A stretch of DNA of 64,000 bases from BOG-908 sp964242595 (GCA_964242595.1 CAXTBC010000012.1:1-64000); one strand, 5' to 3'; counted from the stretch's first letter, positions 8,809 through 17,872 are shown. Translations and numbers: made by a program. The notes: a model not told the origin generated them from the letters alone.

Positions 8809-10395
8809 ATGGCACGCAGTCTGATAGCACTGGCATTGGTTGCCGCCACACGCGCCTATGCGCAACCGGCGCCGGGGCCGGCCGTCACTATCGACCTCAC
8901 CGCCGGCCAGCACACGATCCCCAACGCCATCTACGGCATGGCCAATTACGGCGTGGCGCCCGCTTTCCAGCAGGCCGCGCGGCTGGGCGTGCTGCGCTGG
9001 GGCGGGGACGGCGCCACGCGCTACAACTGGCAGGTGGACAGTAGCAACTCCGGGTTCGACTGGTTCTTCATGGGCGGGGACGGCAACGCCAACCCGGTGC
9101 CCAGCGCCGGGCCGGACGCGCTGGTGGCTGCCGACAAGGCCACCAACAGCGCCACGCTGCTGACCGTGCCGATCATTCCCTGGATCAACAACAGCGCTGC
9201 CTGGTCCTGCAGCTTTCCCGTGGACGGCACCGCCACGCAGCAGCCGGCCTACGGCGCGCAGCAATCGACCAACCCGTACGTGTTTCCGGCCGGCGAGCAG
9301 TGCGGCAACAGCCTGACCGCGTCAGGTGCGCAACTGACCGACACGGACGTCACCGCCAACAACGTGGCCAACACGCCGGCTTTCCAGCGCGCCTGGCTGG
9401 CGCACCTGACGGCCACGTTCGGCACCGCGGCCAAAGGCGGCGTGCGGTTCTACCAGCTCGACAACGAGCCGTTCGGCTGGAGCAACACGCACCGCGACGT
9501 GGAACCGGGCGGCGCCACCTACGCCACCATCGCCGCGCTGGGCGCGCAGTACGCGCTCGCCATCAAGCAGGCGGATCCCTCCGCATTGGTGATGGGCCCG
9601 TCGGACTTCACGCTGGGCGGCTGGGTGGGCTCGCCGTCCGCGCAGGGCAACCTGCTGGCCGGGCCGTACTACCTGCAGCAGATGGCAGCCGCGTCGGCGA
9701 CGCACAAACGCCGCCTGATCGACTATTTCGACGAGCACTACTACTTCAACTTCTCCGATGCGGCCAGCCAGCTCGCCTCCACCCGCACCTTGTGGGACCC
9801 CACCTACAACGGCGGCACCTGGGTGGAGCAATACTTCTTCAATGGCCCGATGCAGCTGATCCCGCGTTTCCAGCAATGGGTGGCGCAGTATTATCCCGGC
9901 ACCAAGGTCGCGTTCTCCGAATACTCCATCGATAGCGGCAACAAGCTGATCACCGACGCGCTGGCCGAAGCCGACGTGCTGGGGATTTTCGGGCGCGAGG
10001 GCGTTGGCCTGGCCGCGATGTGGAACCCGCCGCAGCCTACCGACCCGATCGCCTTCAGCTTCCTGTTCTACCGCAACGTCGATGGCGCGGGCCACGGCTT
10101 CGGCGAAACATCGGTGAGCACGAGCAGCGCGGACCAGACGATTCTGGCCGCCTACGGCGCGCTGCGCAACCCGCACTCCCTGACCCTGGTGCTGATCAAC
10201 AAGACCACGGGAGACCTGACCGTGCCGGTGAGCGTGGCCGGCCAGACGGCAACGGCGGGCGCGCAGGCCTGGAGCTACAGCGGCGCCGACCTGACCGCGA
10301 TCCAGCGGCTGCCCAACGTGGCGTTCACCGCGGGTGCGGCCAGCGTGACTGTGCCTGCTTACGCCATGCAGATGCTGGTTTTGCCGGTACAATGA
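8809..10395 (+). CDS. Secreted glycoside hydrolase family 44 (endoglucanase/xyloglucanase-like)
   Basis: 528-residue exported glycosidase. A signal peptide (LIALALVAATRAYA, cleavage before QPAP) precedes a TIM-barrel domain with GH44 landmarks: LRWGGDGATRYNW near residue 65, the acid/base motif QLDNEPFGWSNTHRD with E220, the HYYFN segment, and the nucleophile strand VAFSEYSI with E371. A C-terminal beta-sandwich (about 430-528) is also typical. GH44 enzymes cut beta-1,4-glucans and xyloglucan. The start has a good GGAGATG Shine-Dalgarno 7 bp upstream. It stands alone between repeat blocks, with no cellulosome or CBM partner, so transfer is possible but composition matches the neighbours. Confidence 0.88.
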   Translation: MARSLIALALVAATRAYAQPAPGPAVTIDLTAGQHTIPNAIYGMANYGVAPAFQQAARLGVLRWGGDGATRYNWQVDSSNSGFDWFFMGGDGNANPVPSAGPDALVAADKATNSATLLTVPIIPWINNSAAWSCSFPVDGTATQQPAYGAQQSTNPYVFPAGEQCGNSLTASGAQLTDTDVTANNVANTPAFQRAWLAHLTATFGTAAKGGVRFYQLDNEPFGWSNTHRDVEPGGATYATIAALGAQYALAIKQADPSALVMGPSDFTLGGWVGSPSAQGNLLAGPYYLQQMAAASATHKRRLIDYFDEHYYFNFSDAASQLASTRTLWDPTYNGGTWVEQYFFNGPMQLIPRFQQWVAQYYPGTKVAFSEYSIDSGNKLITDALAEADVLGIFGREGVGLAAMWNPPQPTDPIAFSFLFYRNVDGAGHGFGETSVSTSSADQTILAAYGALRNPHSLTLVLINKTTGDLTVPVSVAGQTATAGAQAWSYSGADLTAIQRLPNVAFTAGAASVTVPAYAMQMLVLPVQ

Positions 10396-10490
10396 GGAAG
10401 GTACAGGGCTCTGTCCCCCGGCGCGCAGGCTCGAACTAATTGCGCCTGCGGCGCCGGCTTGCTTAGGACAGTTCCTTGTACCAGCTCGCC
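10396..10490. repeat. Degenerate family B remnant (B3a)
   Basis: Directly after the GH44 stop: GGTACAGGGCTCTGTCCCCCGG and later 'CTTAGGACAGTTCCTTG', a decayed version of the family B left module (compare CCAGGGGCTCTGCCCCTGG and AAGTCCTTAGAACC). The 500-bp gap 10396-10895 contains this, A5, B3b and then the pepN leader; no gene is seen. Confidence 0.55.
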
Positions 10491-10502
10491 CTTAAGCCAT
10501 TC

Positions 10503-10662
10503 CGAAGGAAGTAAGGCCTTCTTTTTTGAAAAAAGAAGCAAAAACTTTGTTCCTGCGCTGTTGTCAGCTACCTCGATTTGTCCTGTGGCACCCGGCTGCT
10601 CCCTAAGGCGGGAAGCAAAAGTTTTTTGGTCCTTTTTTCAAAAAAGGACTGCTTGCCTTCGA
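10503..10662. repeat. Family A foldback element (A5)
   Basis: Left CTTC/GAAG hairpin, an unusually long middle (CTGCGCTGTTGTCAGC ... CCCGGCTGCTCCC), right hairpin of the GGTCC/GGACT type. The left and right hairpins are of different sequence type yet both self-complementary. Confidence 0.92.
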
Positions 10663-10682
10663 TGGGTTAGCTTTCACGCGGG

Positions 10683-10768
10683 TCGGTATTAGAGACTCTA
10701 AACAGACAGGGATCTAGGGCCTCGAGCCCCCGGCGGGGTTCCGGGCAGAGCCCCGTGCTTGCACCCGA
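10683..10768. repeat. Family B element, diverged (B3b)
   Basis: 'TTAGAGACTCTAAACAG', GGGCCTCGAGCCCCCGGCGGGG and GCAGAGCCCCGTGCTTGC. Several mismatches from the other copies break the perfect CTCGAG palindrome. Confidence 0.65.
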
Positions 10769-10895
10769 CCAGCCGCAGAAGAATGCTACTTTGTAACGTC
10801 CCGGCCATTGTCGCCGCCCCGCAATCCCCCTAGCGTCCGCTCCGGCGCACCGTGTGCGTCACCGCATCGTTCGAAGCCGGAGTTCCACCACGCCC

Positions 10896-13529
10896 ATGCG
10901 CAAGTCCGTCCTGCTCGCCACCAGCCTGCTGGCCCCCGCTTTGCTGGCCACCACCGCCCGCGCCGAGGCGCCGTTCGACTTCGACCACGCGCCAGGTCGC
11001 CTGCCCAAGACCGTGGCGCCGGACGCCTACCGGATCGAACTGCTGCCCGACCTGCAGAAGCTGACGCTCACCGCCAGCGAGAAGATCGACGTGCGGGTGC
11101 ACGCGCCAGTCACCGAGATGGTGATGAACCAGGCAAGCCTGGCCATCCAGAGCGCCACGCTCGAGGACGGCACGGCGGCCGGAGTCACGCTCGACGAAAA
11201 GCTGCAGACGGCAACCCTGCGCTTTCCCCACCTCGTGCCCGCCGGGCGGCACACGCTGAACATCGCCTACACCGGCCCGATCCCGCAATCGCCCAACGGC
11301 ATCTATTACGACGACTACAAGACCGCCGACGGCCAGACCAAGCGCATGCTGGTGACGCAATTCGAGGTTGCCGACGCACGTCGCATGTTTCCCGGCTGGG
11401 ACGAGCCGGCGTTCAAGGCCACCTTCCAGCTCAACGTGACGCTGCCGAAGAACCTGGCCGTGGTCTCCAACATGCCGCAGGAGAAGGCCGCACCCGCTGC
11501 CGGCGACCTGCAGCGCACAACGTTCGCCACCACGCCGCGCATGTCCACCTACCTGCTGGCGCTGCTGGCCGGCGACATGACGGCGGTGCACGGATCGGCC
11601 GACGGCGTCCAGATGAACGCCTGGGCGCCCACCGGCAAGCAGGACCAGGCGCAGTACGCGCTCAACGTGGAAGAGCAGGTGCTGCCGTACTACGACAGCT
11701 ACTTCGGCGTGCACTACCCGCTGCCCAAGCTCGACATGATCGCCGTGCCCGGAAACTACGCGGCCGGCGCGATGGAGAACTGGGGTGCCATCACCTTCAT
11801 CGACAACACCATGCTGTTCGACCCCAAGACGTCCTCGCCGGCCACGCGCGAGCAGATCAACTACGTGGTGGCCCACGAGATGGCGCACCAATGGTCGGGC
11901 GACCTGGTGACGATGGGCTGGTGGGACAACATCTGGCTGAACGAAGGTTTCGCCACCTGGATGGGTTGGAAGGTAACCGACCACCTCAACCCGGGCTGGC
12001 AGGTCTGGCCACGCCAGCATGCCGCGCGCGAGGAAGCGATGGCGCAGGATGCGCTGCCCACCACTCACCCGGTCCAGCAGGTGATCCGCGACGAGACCGA
12101 GGCCGATAGCGCCTTCGACCAGATCAGCTACCAGAAAGGCAGCATGATCATCCGCATGGTGGAGGACTGGATCGGGCCGGACACCTTCCGCGCCGGCATG
12201 CGCGGCTACATGAAGGCGCACCAGTTCAGCAACGCCACCAGCGCCGATCTGTGGGCTGCGCTCGGTCTGGCCGCGAACCGGGACGTGGCCCAGGTGGCCG
12301 CCACCTTCACCGAACAGCCGGGCATCCCGCTGGTGCATGTGGCGCGCGCCTGCACGGACGGTCACACGCAGCTCACGTTGACGCAGGACCGCTTCGTCAT
12401 CCACGACCCGCATCCCAAGCCGATGCAGTGGACCATCCCCGTGCGCCTGGGCACCCCCGGCGGGGCGCAGCAGCTCGTCATGCTGGGCGCCCAGCCCGCC
12501 CGCGTTCAGGAAGGCGCCTGCGACGCTGCGGTGAAGGTGAACCTGGGCGAGGACGGCTACTACCGCACGCAGTACGACGCGGCCTCGCTGCAGGCGTTGA
12601 CCAAGGTGCTGCCCTCCCTGCCCGCCGCCGACCGCGCCAACCTGCTGGGCGACCAGTTCGCACTGTTCCTGGGCGAGCGTGGCAGCTTGGCCGACTATCT
12701 CAACCTGCTCACCGGCTTGCATGACGAGCAGAACATCGCGGTGTGGACCGACACGATCTCCCACCTCGACAGCATCGACCGCGCCCTCATGGGCTCGCCG
12801 TTGCGGCCGCGTTTCGACGCCTTCGCCAGCAGCCTGCTCCGCCCCGAGGCGGCGCGCCTGGGCTGGGATGCCAAGCCCGGTGAGTCGTTCCTCGATTCAC
12901 TGCTGCGCCCGCAAGTGATCGCCGAGCTCGGCAACCTGCAGGACCCGGCCACGCTTGCCGAAGCCCACAAGCGCTTCGATGCCTTTGTGCAGAACCCCGC
13001 CTCGCTGCCGCCGGCGCTGCGCGCGCCGGTGCTGACGATGGTGGGCCACAGCGCCGACCAGGCGACCTACGACACGCTCAAGCGCCTGGGCATCGCGGCG
13101 ACCAGCACCGAAGAGAAGCTGCGCTACTTCCTCGCCATGGCGGGCGCGTCCGACCCCAAGCTCGTGGCGCAATCCGTGGACTTCGCGGGCGCCGGCGAGG
13201 TGCCCAACGGCCGCATCACCGGGTTCCTCGCGTCCACCAGCCGGAACTCGGGACAACCTGACCTGGTCTACAAGCTGACCGAGCCGCGCCAGGCGGCGTT
13301 TGCCAAACGCGTCCCGCCCAGCTCGCCCGGCCCGAGCGTGCTGGAGGCCTCCGCGGTAGGCTCGACGGACCCTGCGATAGCACGCGCCGTGCTGGCCGCG
13401 CCGTCCAGCCAGGCAACCCTGGGCACGAAGATCTGGGCAGCCCGGCTCGCCGACATGATCGGATCGGCCGCCGAGCGGCGGGCGCGCGTGCAGGCCGAGT
13501 TGCCGGGGTGGCTGGCCAAGAGAAGCTAG
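10896..13529 (+). CDS. Exported M1 family metallo-aminopeptidase
   Basis: 877-residue zinc aminopeptidase of the M1/gluzincin family, similar in layout to alphaproteobacterial Ape2-like enzymes. It has a signal peptide (LLATSLLAPALLATTARA), an N-terminal beta domain with RMFPGWDEPAFKATF, the exopeptidase motif GAMENWGA, the zinc site H327-E-M-A-H331 with E350 in NEGFATW, and a C-terminal ERAP1-like helical domain. The predicted location is periplasmic or surface, removing N-terminal residues from peptides. ATG at 10896 precedes the signal peptide directly; a start 42 bp upstream is possible but would spoil it. Flanked by A5/B3 and A6, so apparently monocistronic. Confidence 0.94.
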   Translation: MRKSVLLATSLLAPALLATTARAEAPFDFDHAPGRLPKTVAPDAYRIELLPDLQKLTLTASEKIDVRVHAPVTEMVMNQASLAIQSATLEDGTAAGVTLDEKLQTATLRFPHLVPAGRHTLNIAYTGPIPQSPNGIYYDDYKTADGQTKRMLVTQFEVADARRMFPGWDEPAFKATFQLNVTLPKNLAVVSNMPQEKAAPAAGDLQRTTFATTPRMSTYLLALLAGDMTAVHGSADGVQMNAWAPTGKQDQAQYALNVEEQVLPYYDSYFGVHYPLPKLDMIAVPGNYAAGAMENWGAITFIDNTMLFDPKTSSPATREQINYVVAHEMAHQWSGDLVTMGWWDNIWLNEGFATWMGWKVTDHLNPGWQVWPRQHAAREEAMAQDALPTTHPVQQVIRDETEADSAFDQISYQKGSMIIRMVEDWIGPDTFRAGMRGYMKAHQFSNATSADLWAALGLAANRDVAQVAATFTEQPGIPLVHVARACTDGHTQLTLTQDRFVIHDPHPKPMQWTIPVRLGTPGGAQQLVMLGAQPARVQEGACDAAVKVNLGEDGYYRTQYDAASLQALTKVLPSLPAADRANLLGDQFALFLGERGSLADYLNLLTGLHDEQNIAVWTDTISHLDSIDRALMGSPLRPRFDAFASSLLRPEAARLGWDAKPGESFLDSLLRPQVIAELGNLQDPATLAEAHKRFDAFVQNPASLPPALRAPVLTMVGHSADQATYDTLKRLGIAATSTEEKLRYFLAMAGASDPKLVAQSVDFAGAGEVPNGRITGFLASTSRNSGQPDLVYKLTEPRQAAFAKRVPPSSPGPSVLEASAVGSTDPAIARAVLAAPSSQATLGTKIWAARLADMIGSAAERRARVQAELPGWLAKRS

Positions 13530-13565
13530 GATCCCTGGTATCGACCCGCTTGAAGGTTGACCCGT

Positions 13566-13725
13566 AGGAAGCAAGCAGTCCTTTTTTGAAAAAAAGACCA
13601 AAAACTTTTGCTTCCCGCATCTGAAACAGTCGGATGGTGCGGGATAGACTGAGGCCGCTGACACGGCGCAGGAACAAAAGTTTTTTGCTTCTTTTTTTCA
13701 AAAAAGAAGGCCTTGCTTCCTTCGC
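13566..13725. repeat. Family A foldback element (A6)
   Basis: Left hairpin GTCC type (GTCCTTTTTTGAAAAAAAGAC), a long middle with 'CAGTCGGATGGTGC', right CTTC/GAAG hairpin. It sits between converging genes (pepN-like on + and the 128-aa gene on -), a place where a bidirectional terminator would be expected. Confidence 0.9.
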
Positions 13726-13771
13726 AACGGTCCGTCTCGACACGGGCTAAGCCAACGCGTCGTCCTCAAGC

Positions 13772-14158
13772 CTAGTCCGCCTCGATCTCCGCGAAACGAT
13801 CGGTCTCGAACCCAAGCGGGTCCGTTGCGCTGCGCCGTTCCGACGCGAACGAGGTCTCGGCCGGCTGTGCCAGCACCGGGCGCGCGTTGCGGTCGTGGTT
13901 CAGCCGCGCCTTTTCCGCCCGGAAGGTGAGCTGGCGCAGGATGTCGATCAGCGCGTCGTGCGCCTCCACCGTCATGCGGTCCAGGCTCTGGCCCGCGTTC
14001 GGCACGCCCACCACCAGCTCGGCGACCGGCAGCATGGAGTTGGTCACCGCGAAGGTGAACTGCGCGCCGCCATGCGTCGGCAGCTCCATGCGGGCCAGCA
14101 CGATGTTGTAGTTGTTCAGGCCGTCGCGCGGGGTTAGGCGGTCTTCGATTTCGGCCAC
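13772..14158 (-). CDS. Hypothetical protein, 128 aa
   Basis: I do not recognise this family. GTG at 14158 is chosen as the start because AAGGAG lies 8 bp upstream and the frame before it is repeat A7. The product begins AEIEDRLTPRDGLNNYNIV and contains a predicted beta-rich core (GGAQFTFAVTNSMLPVAELVVG), a helix (EAHDALIDILRQLTFRAEKARL) and a disordered acidic tail ending FETDRFAEIEAD. No signal peptide or membrane helix. It lies between an SDR gene and a converging peptidase. Codon use is like the neighbours, so I take it as real. Confidence 0.7.
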   Translation of the reverse strand: MAEIEDRLTPRDGLNNYNIVLARMELPTHGGAQFTFAVTNSMLPVAELVVGVPNAGQSLDRMTVEAHDALIDILRQLTFRAEKARLNHDRNARPVLAQPAETSFASERRSATDPLGFETDRFAEIEAD

Positions 14159-14167
14159 TGCCGGCTC

Positions 14168-14250
14168 CTTACGGAAGAAAGAAATACCTTTTTTCTGAGA
14201 AAAGAAGCAAAAGACTTTTGTCTGTGCTGCCGCGGTTCTGTCCTGCGGCT
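14168..14250. repeat. Family A element, left half (A7)
   Basis: CCTTTTTTCTGAGAAAAGAAGC and CAAAAGACTTTTG with the start of the middle (GCTGCCGCGGTTC). The right half is absent. It abuts the SDR stop codon at 14251. Confidence 0.75.
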
Positions 14251-15168
14251 TCACGCCAGCGGTGGGTAGGTCACGCCGGTCAGCTCTTCGCTCATCGTCC
14301 AAAGTCGCGCCCAGACCGCCCGGTCCTGCGCGTGGGGCGCGATCTGCGCCAGCGCGGGCGCGCCGCGCACCTCCAGCAGGCCGTTCGGGCCCCAGTACTG
14401 GCCGCTCACCACGTCCGGCATGGTGGCCGCGTACAGGCCGGGCAGCGCCCCTTGCGCGGCATTCTGACCCAGCACGCTGATGCCCAGGTTGAGCACGCGT
14501 GCCAGCGGCGCCGGCATCTCGGTGGCTACCAGGAAGCCGGTGGTGGACACGCCCGGATGGGCCGCCACGCTGACCAGGCGGGAGCCAACCAGACGCGCCC
14601 GGCGGTCCAGCTCGAGCGCGAACATCAGGTCGGCCAGCTTGCTCTGCCCGTAGGCGACGCGGCCATTGTACGGGCGCTCGGTCTGCAGGTCGTCGAACGC
14701 GATCTTGCCGCGGCGATGGGCGATGCTGGCGATGGCCACCACGCGCGGGGACGGCGCGCGAAGCAGGGCCGGAACCAGCCGGCCGGTCAGCGCGAACGCT
14801 CCCAGGTGGTTGGTCGCGAACTGCCGCTCCAACCCGTCCACCGTCACCGCGCGCTTGGGCTGCAGCCCAAGCCCGGCGTTGTTGATCAGGATGTCGATGC
14901 GCGGCAGCGTGTCGGAGGCGCGCTCGGCGAACTCGGCGACGGAGGCAAGACGCGCCAGGTCGACCGCGCTGACGGTGATGCGCGCGTCCGGATGCAAGCC
15001 GCGAATGCGGCTGGCGCAGGCGTTGCCGCGCGCGGTGTCACGCACAGCCATCACCAGATCGGCGCCATGCGCCGCCAGTTGCAGCGCCATCTCGTAACCG
15101 ATGCCGCTGGTTGCCCCGGTGACGATGGCGGTTCGGCCGGCGAGCGGCGGGATAGACAGGCTGTTCAT
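14251..15168 (-). CDS. Short-chain dehydrogenase/reductase
   Basis: 305-residue NAD(P)-dependent SDR. The dinucleotide motif TGATSGIG, the NNAG motif (DILINNAGLGL), the catalytic serine in AIASIAHR and Y-x3-K in AYGQSKLA are all present. Overall it resembles the retinol dehydrogenase/WW-domain oxidoreductase-like SDR group, as the C-terminal ...GQYWGPNGLLEVRG segment suggests. Substrate unknown. I place the start at MNSLSIPPLAGRTAIVTG; a longer upstream reading covers a non-SDR 34-residue stretch. Confidence 0.9.
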   Translation of the reverse strand: MNSLSIPPLAGRTAIVTGATSGIGYEMALQLAAHGADLVMAVRDTARGNACASRIRGLHPDARITVSAVDLARLASVAEFAERASDTLPRIDILINNAGLGLQPKRAVTVDGLERQFATNHLGAFALTGRLVPALLRAPSPRVVAIASIAHRRGKIAFDDLQTERPYNGRVAYGQSKLADLMFALELDRRARLVGSRLVSVAAHPGVSTTGFLVATEMPAPLARVLNLGISVLGQNAAQGALPGLYAATMPDVVSGQYWGPNGLLEVRGAPALAQIAPHAQDRAVWARLWTMSEELTGVTYPPLA

Positions 15169-15273
15169 GCGCAGGCTCCGGCGGGGTGGACGCGCTCTAG
15201 CATAGCGCAAGGCGACGTGTTCGCATTTCAAACGGGGACGCGAGAAGTTTCGCCAGGAGCACGCGCGCAACGA

Positions 15274-15411
15274 AAAAAGGAAGGCCTTCTTTTTCGAGAA
15301 AAAGAAGGAAGAAGCTTTTACTTACTTGACGCGCCCCTCTCCGGGCACACCCGACAGGGAGCAAAAGCTTTTTGGTTCATACCCGCGAAAAAGAACTGCT
15401 TGCCTTGCCTG
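15274..15411. repeat. Family A foldback element, diverged (A8)
   Basis: Left hairpin CCTTCTTTTTC/GAAAAAGAAGG. The central stem is AGCTTTT paired with AAAAGCT, a compensatory replacement of the usual ACTTTT/AAAAGT. The right hairpin is damaged (GGTTCATACCCGCGAAAAAGAACT). It abuts the dihydroorotase stop. Confidence 0.82.
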
Positions 15412-16734
15412 CTAACTGAAACGAACCAGCCGGCCCGCAGGCACCCCCAACACCTCGTCGTCGCGCATCACCACCAGCCCCCTCACGATGGTGGCCACCG
15501 GCCACCCTGTCACGCGCTTGCCGGCGAACGGCGTCCAGCCGGCAGGCGTGGCGATCCAGTCGTTCTCGATGGTGCGCTCGTGCGCCAAGTCCACCAGCGT
15601 AAAGTCCGCGTCGTAGCCGACGGCGATGCGGCCCTTGGTGGCGGCGCCGTACACCCGCGCCGGGCCGGCGGCCATCAGGTCCACCATCCTGGCCAGGCTC
15701 AGCCGGCCGGCGTTCACGTGGTCCAGCATGATCGGCACGGCAGTCTGCACGCCGGTCAGCCCGGCCGCGGTGTCCGGCCAGGGCCGAGCCTTGCCCGCAT
15801 GGGAGTGCGGCGCGTGGTCCGAGCCGATCGTGTCCACCCTGCCGTCCCGCACGGCTTCCCAGGCGGCATCGAAATGGCGCTGCGTGCGGATCGGCGGGTT
15901 CATCACCGCGTAGGCACCCAGTTGCTCGTAGCACTCGGGACCGACCTGGGTGAGGTGGTTCACCAGCACCTCGGCGGTCGCCACGTCGCGATGGGCGCGC
16001 AGGAAATCGAACTCCTCGGCGGTGGAGACGTGCACGATGTGGGCGGGGCGGCCGGTCTTGCGGGCGAGTGCCACGATGCGGCGGGTGCCCAGGGCCGCGC
16101 ATTCCTCGTCGCGCCACTCCATGTGGCGCGCGTAGGGGTCGCCCGCGTGGAACATCCCGCGGCGCGCCTGCAGGCGGTACTCGTCTTCCGCGTGGAAGGC
16201 GATGCGGCGATGGCCGGAGCGCATCACCGCCTCGATGCCGGCGTCGTCCTCGATCATCAGGTCGCCGGTGGAGCTGCCGGCGAACAGCTTGACCGCGCAC
16301 ACGCCCGGGGCGCGTTCCAGGGTCGCGAGTTCCGGCGTGTTGGCGCGGGTGGCGCCCACGTAGATGCCGAAATCGGTGTGGCTGTGCGCCGGCACGTAGC
16401 CCTGCTTCCAGGCCAGAACCTCGGCGCCGGTCACGGCAGGCGTGGTGTTGGGCATGTCGAACACGGTGGCGATGCCGCCCAGCACGGCCGCGCGCGTGCC
16501 GGTGGGGATGCTCTCCACGCTGGCGTCGCCCGGGTCGCGCAGGTGCACGTGCGGGTCGATCAGGCCGGGCAGGACGTGCAGGCCGCGCGCTTCGATCACG
16601 ATACCGGCTGTGTCGGACGCGCCGGCAGACAGGGTAGCGATGCGGCCGCCTGCCGCGCCGATGGTGGACTCGGCGGCGCCCCAGGGCGTGATGACGGTGC
16701 CGCCGCGGATCAGCAGGTCGTAGTGGGTTGGCAT
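15412..16734 (-). CDS. pyrC: Dihydroorotase (class I, PyrC-type amidohydrolase)
   Basis: 440-residue metal-dependent cyclic amidohydrolase that interconverts carbamoyl aspartate and dihydroorotate in pyrimidine synthesis. Metal ligands are visible in DPHVHLRDPG (H62, H64), the carboxylated-lysine strand CAVKLFAGSSTG, HAEDE, AHIVHVS and DTIGSDHAPHS. The latter, with the downstream K-x-RPWP segment, favours dihydroorotase over allantoinase or hydantoinase, though a paralogue cannot be excluded. Start ATG at 16734 follows a family A remnant. pyrB is not adjacent. Confidence 0.88.
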   Translation of the reverse strand: MPTHYDLLIRGGTVITPWGAAESTIGAAGGRIATLSAGASDTAGIVIEARGLHVLPGLIDPHVHLRDPGDASVESIPTGTRAAVLGGIATVFDMPNTTPAVTGAEVLAWKQGYVPAHSHTDFGIYVGATRANTPELATLERAPGVCAVKLFAGSSTGDLMIEDDAGIEAVMRSGHRRIAFHAEDEYRLQARRGMFHAGDPYARHMEWRDEECAALGTRRIVALARKTGRPAHIVHVSTAEEFDFLRAHRDVATAEVLVNHLTQVGPECYEQLGAYAVMNPPIRTQRHFDAAWEAVRDGRVDTIGSDHAPHSHAGKARPWPDTAAGLTGVQTAVPIMLDHVNAGRLSLARMVDLMAAGPARVYGAATKGRIAVGYDADFTLVDLAHERTIENDWIATPAGWTPFAGKRVTGWPVATIVRGLVVMRDDEVLGVPAGRLVRFS

Positions 16735-16777
16735 GCTGCGCGGCCCATGAATGGATATCTTCTACTTCGTGTCTGAC

Positions 16778-16803
16778 GCGAAGAAGGCCTTCCTTCCTTG
16801 CCT
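16778..16803. repeat. Family A remnant (A9)
   Basis: Only the right terminus survives (GCGAAGAAGGCCTTCCTTCC), between pyrC and the DUF6481 gene. The gap 16735-16886 shows nothing else. Confidence 0.5.
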
Positions 16804-16886
16804 AAATCAAGCCAACACCCGCATAGGCGTGAGCCGGTCGCGCGTGGTATGCAGCGCGCCTGACAGGACAGGACCAGCCAACAACG

Positions 16887-17252
16887 ATGGGTGCCTTCAA
16901 GGACAATCTCTTCAACGAGCGGCAGAACGCCTCGGCGAAAGCCAAGCAGGCGCTGCTGGAGAAGTTCAAGGCCAAGCCGGCGCCGGACGACCCGGCGGTT
17001 CTGGCCCGCGCTGCCGAGCGCCGGGCCATCGCGGAGGCCCGCGAAGTGCGCGCGGCCGAGCGCCGGACCGCCAAGGAAGCCGAAGCCGTCCGCCAGGCTG
17101 CCGAGCAGGCCGCGCGCGACCGCGAGGCGCAGCTGCGTGCCGTCGAGGACGCCCGTCTCGCCGCCGAACAGGCGGCCCGCGCGATGCAACTCAAGGCCGA
17201 GCAACAGGCAGCGCGGGACGCCCGCTACGCCGCCAGGAAAGCCCGGCGCTAG
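16887..17252 (+). CDS. DUF6481 family protein
   Basis: 121-residue highly charged helical protein. The N-terminal signature MGAFKDNLFNERQNASAKAK and the LLEKFKAKPAPDDPAV segment match DUF6481. The rest is an Ala/Glu/Arg-rich continuous helix, probably a coiled coil (about residues 40-120). No signal peptide. Function is not established for this family. It appears alone, with its TAG stop inside the left arm of a strong hairpin (17251-17300). Confidence 0.85.
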   Translation: MGAFKDNLFNERQNASAKAKQALLEKFKAKPAPDDPAVLARAAERRAIAEAREVRAAERRTAKEAEAVRQAAEQAARDREAQLRAVEDARLAAEQAARAMQLKAEQQAARDARYAARKARR

Positions 17253-17300
17253 AGCGTGATCGGCTGAGGTCGACATGAAAAAGGGAGCCGATCAGGCTCT
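17251..17300. terminator. REP-like hairpin or terminator overlapping a stop codon
   Basis: AGAGCGTGATCGGCT (17251-17265) pairs with AGCCGATCAGGCTCT (17286-17300), a 15-bp stem with a single mismatch and a 20-base loop, followed by CCCTTGTTTTG. It overlaps the TAG of the DUF6481 gene. The T-rich tail suggests a terminator, but the AGAGCGTGATCGGCT word is, from memory, a dispersed repeat in related alphaproteobacteria. Confidence 0.6.
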
Positions 17301-17396
17301 AGCCCTTGTTTTGCCAAGCAATTATTGATGTGCTGACACAACTCGAAGCGATATTGCTCTGGCCGGCAAGCCGATGACGAATACCCAGGAGAGACA

Positions 17397-17783
17397 ATGC
17401 GCCGTTTCGTGACGATGACCCTGCTGCTGACGCTGGGTGCCTGTGCCTCCATCACGGGCAGCGGCGGCACGCAGCCGGACTACGTGGTGTTCTTCACCGA
17501 GCGGTCCTCGGCGTTGGAGCCGGCGGCGGTGGACGTGATCGCGCAGGCGGCCGCAGCGGCCAAGGCCGCGCCGGAGCGCGGCGTGCTGGTGCGGGGCTAC
17601 ACGGACAGCGCCGGCAGCAAGCCGGACGACGTGACGCTGTCCCGCGAGCGCGCCAAGCGCGTGGCCGACGGCCTGATGGCCGATGGCGTGGCGCCTGGCC
17701 GGATCACACAGCAGGGCCGCGGGCAGACGGGCAACGATCCGGGCGTGGAGAGCCGGCGGGTGGAGATCACGCTGGGGAGCTGA
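17397..17783 (+). CDS. OmpA-like peptidoglycan-binding lipoprotein
   Basis: 128-residue predicted outer-membrane lipoprotein. The N-terminus MRRFVTMTLLLTLGAC has a lipobox LGAC with the acylated cysteine at position 16. The remainder is a compact OmpA C-terminal domain: FFTERSSALEPAAVDVI, the VLVRGYTDSAGS strand (Asp for diaminopimelate binding), LSRERAKRVADGLMADGV and NDPGVESRRVEITL (Arg contact). It should tether the outer membrane to peptidoglycan. A Shine-Dalgarno AGGAGAG lies just upstream. It stands alone. Confidence 0.93.
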   Translation: MRRFVTMTLLLTLGACASITGSGGTQPDYVVFFTERSSALEPAAVDVIAQAAAAAKAAPERGVLVRGYTDSAGSKPDDVTLSRERAKRVADGLMADGVAPGRITQQGRGQTGNDPGVESRRVEITLGS

Positions 17784-17872
17784 GTGTTCATTCGAGGACA
17801 CGCCCCGGCGGCCGTCTGGTGCGCCTCCTGTGCTTCGGTGCTCATGGCCCAGGGGCCAGATGCTGGCTATTA

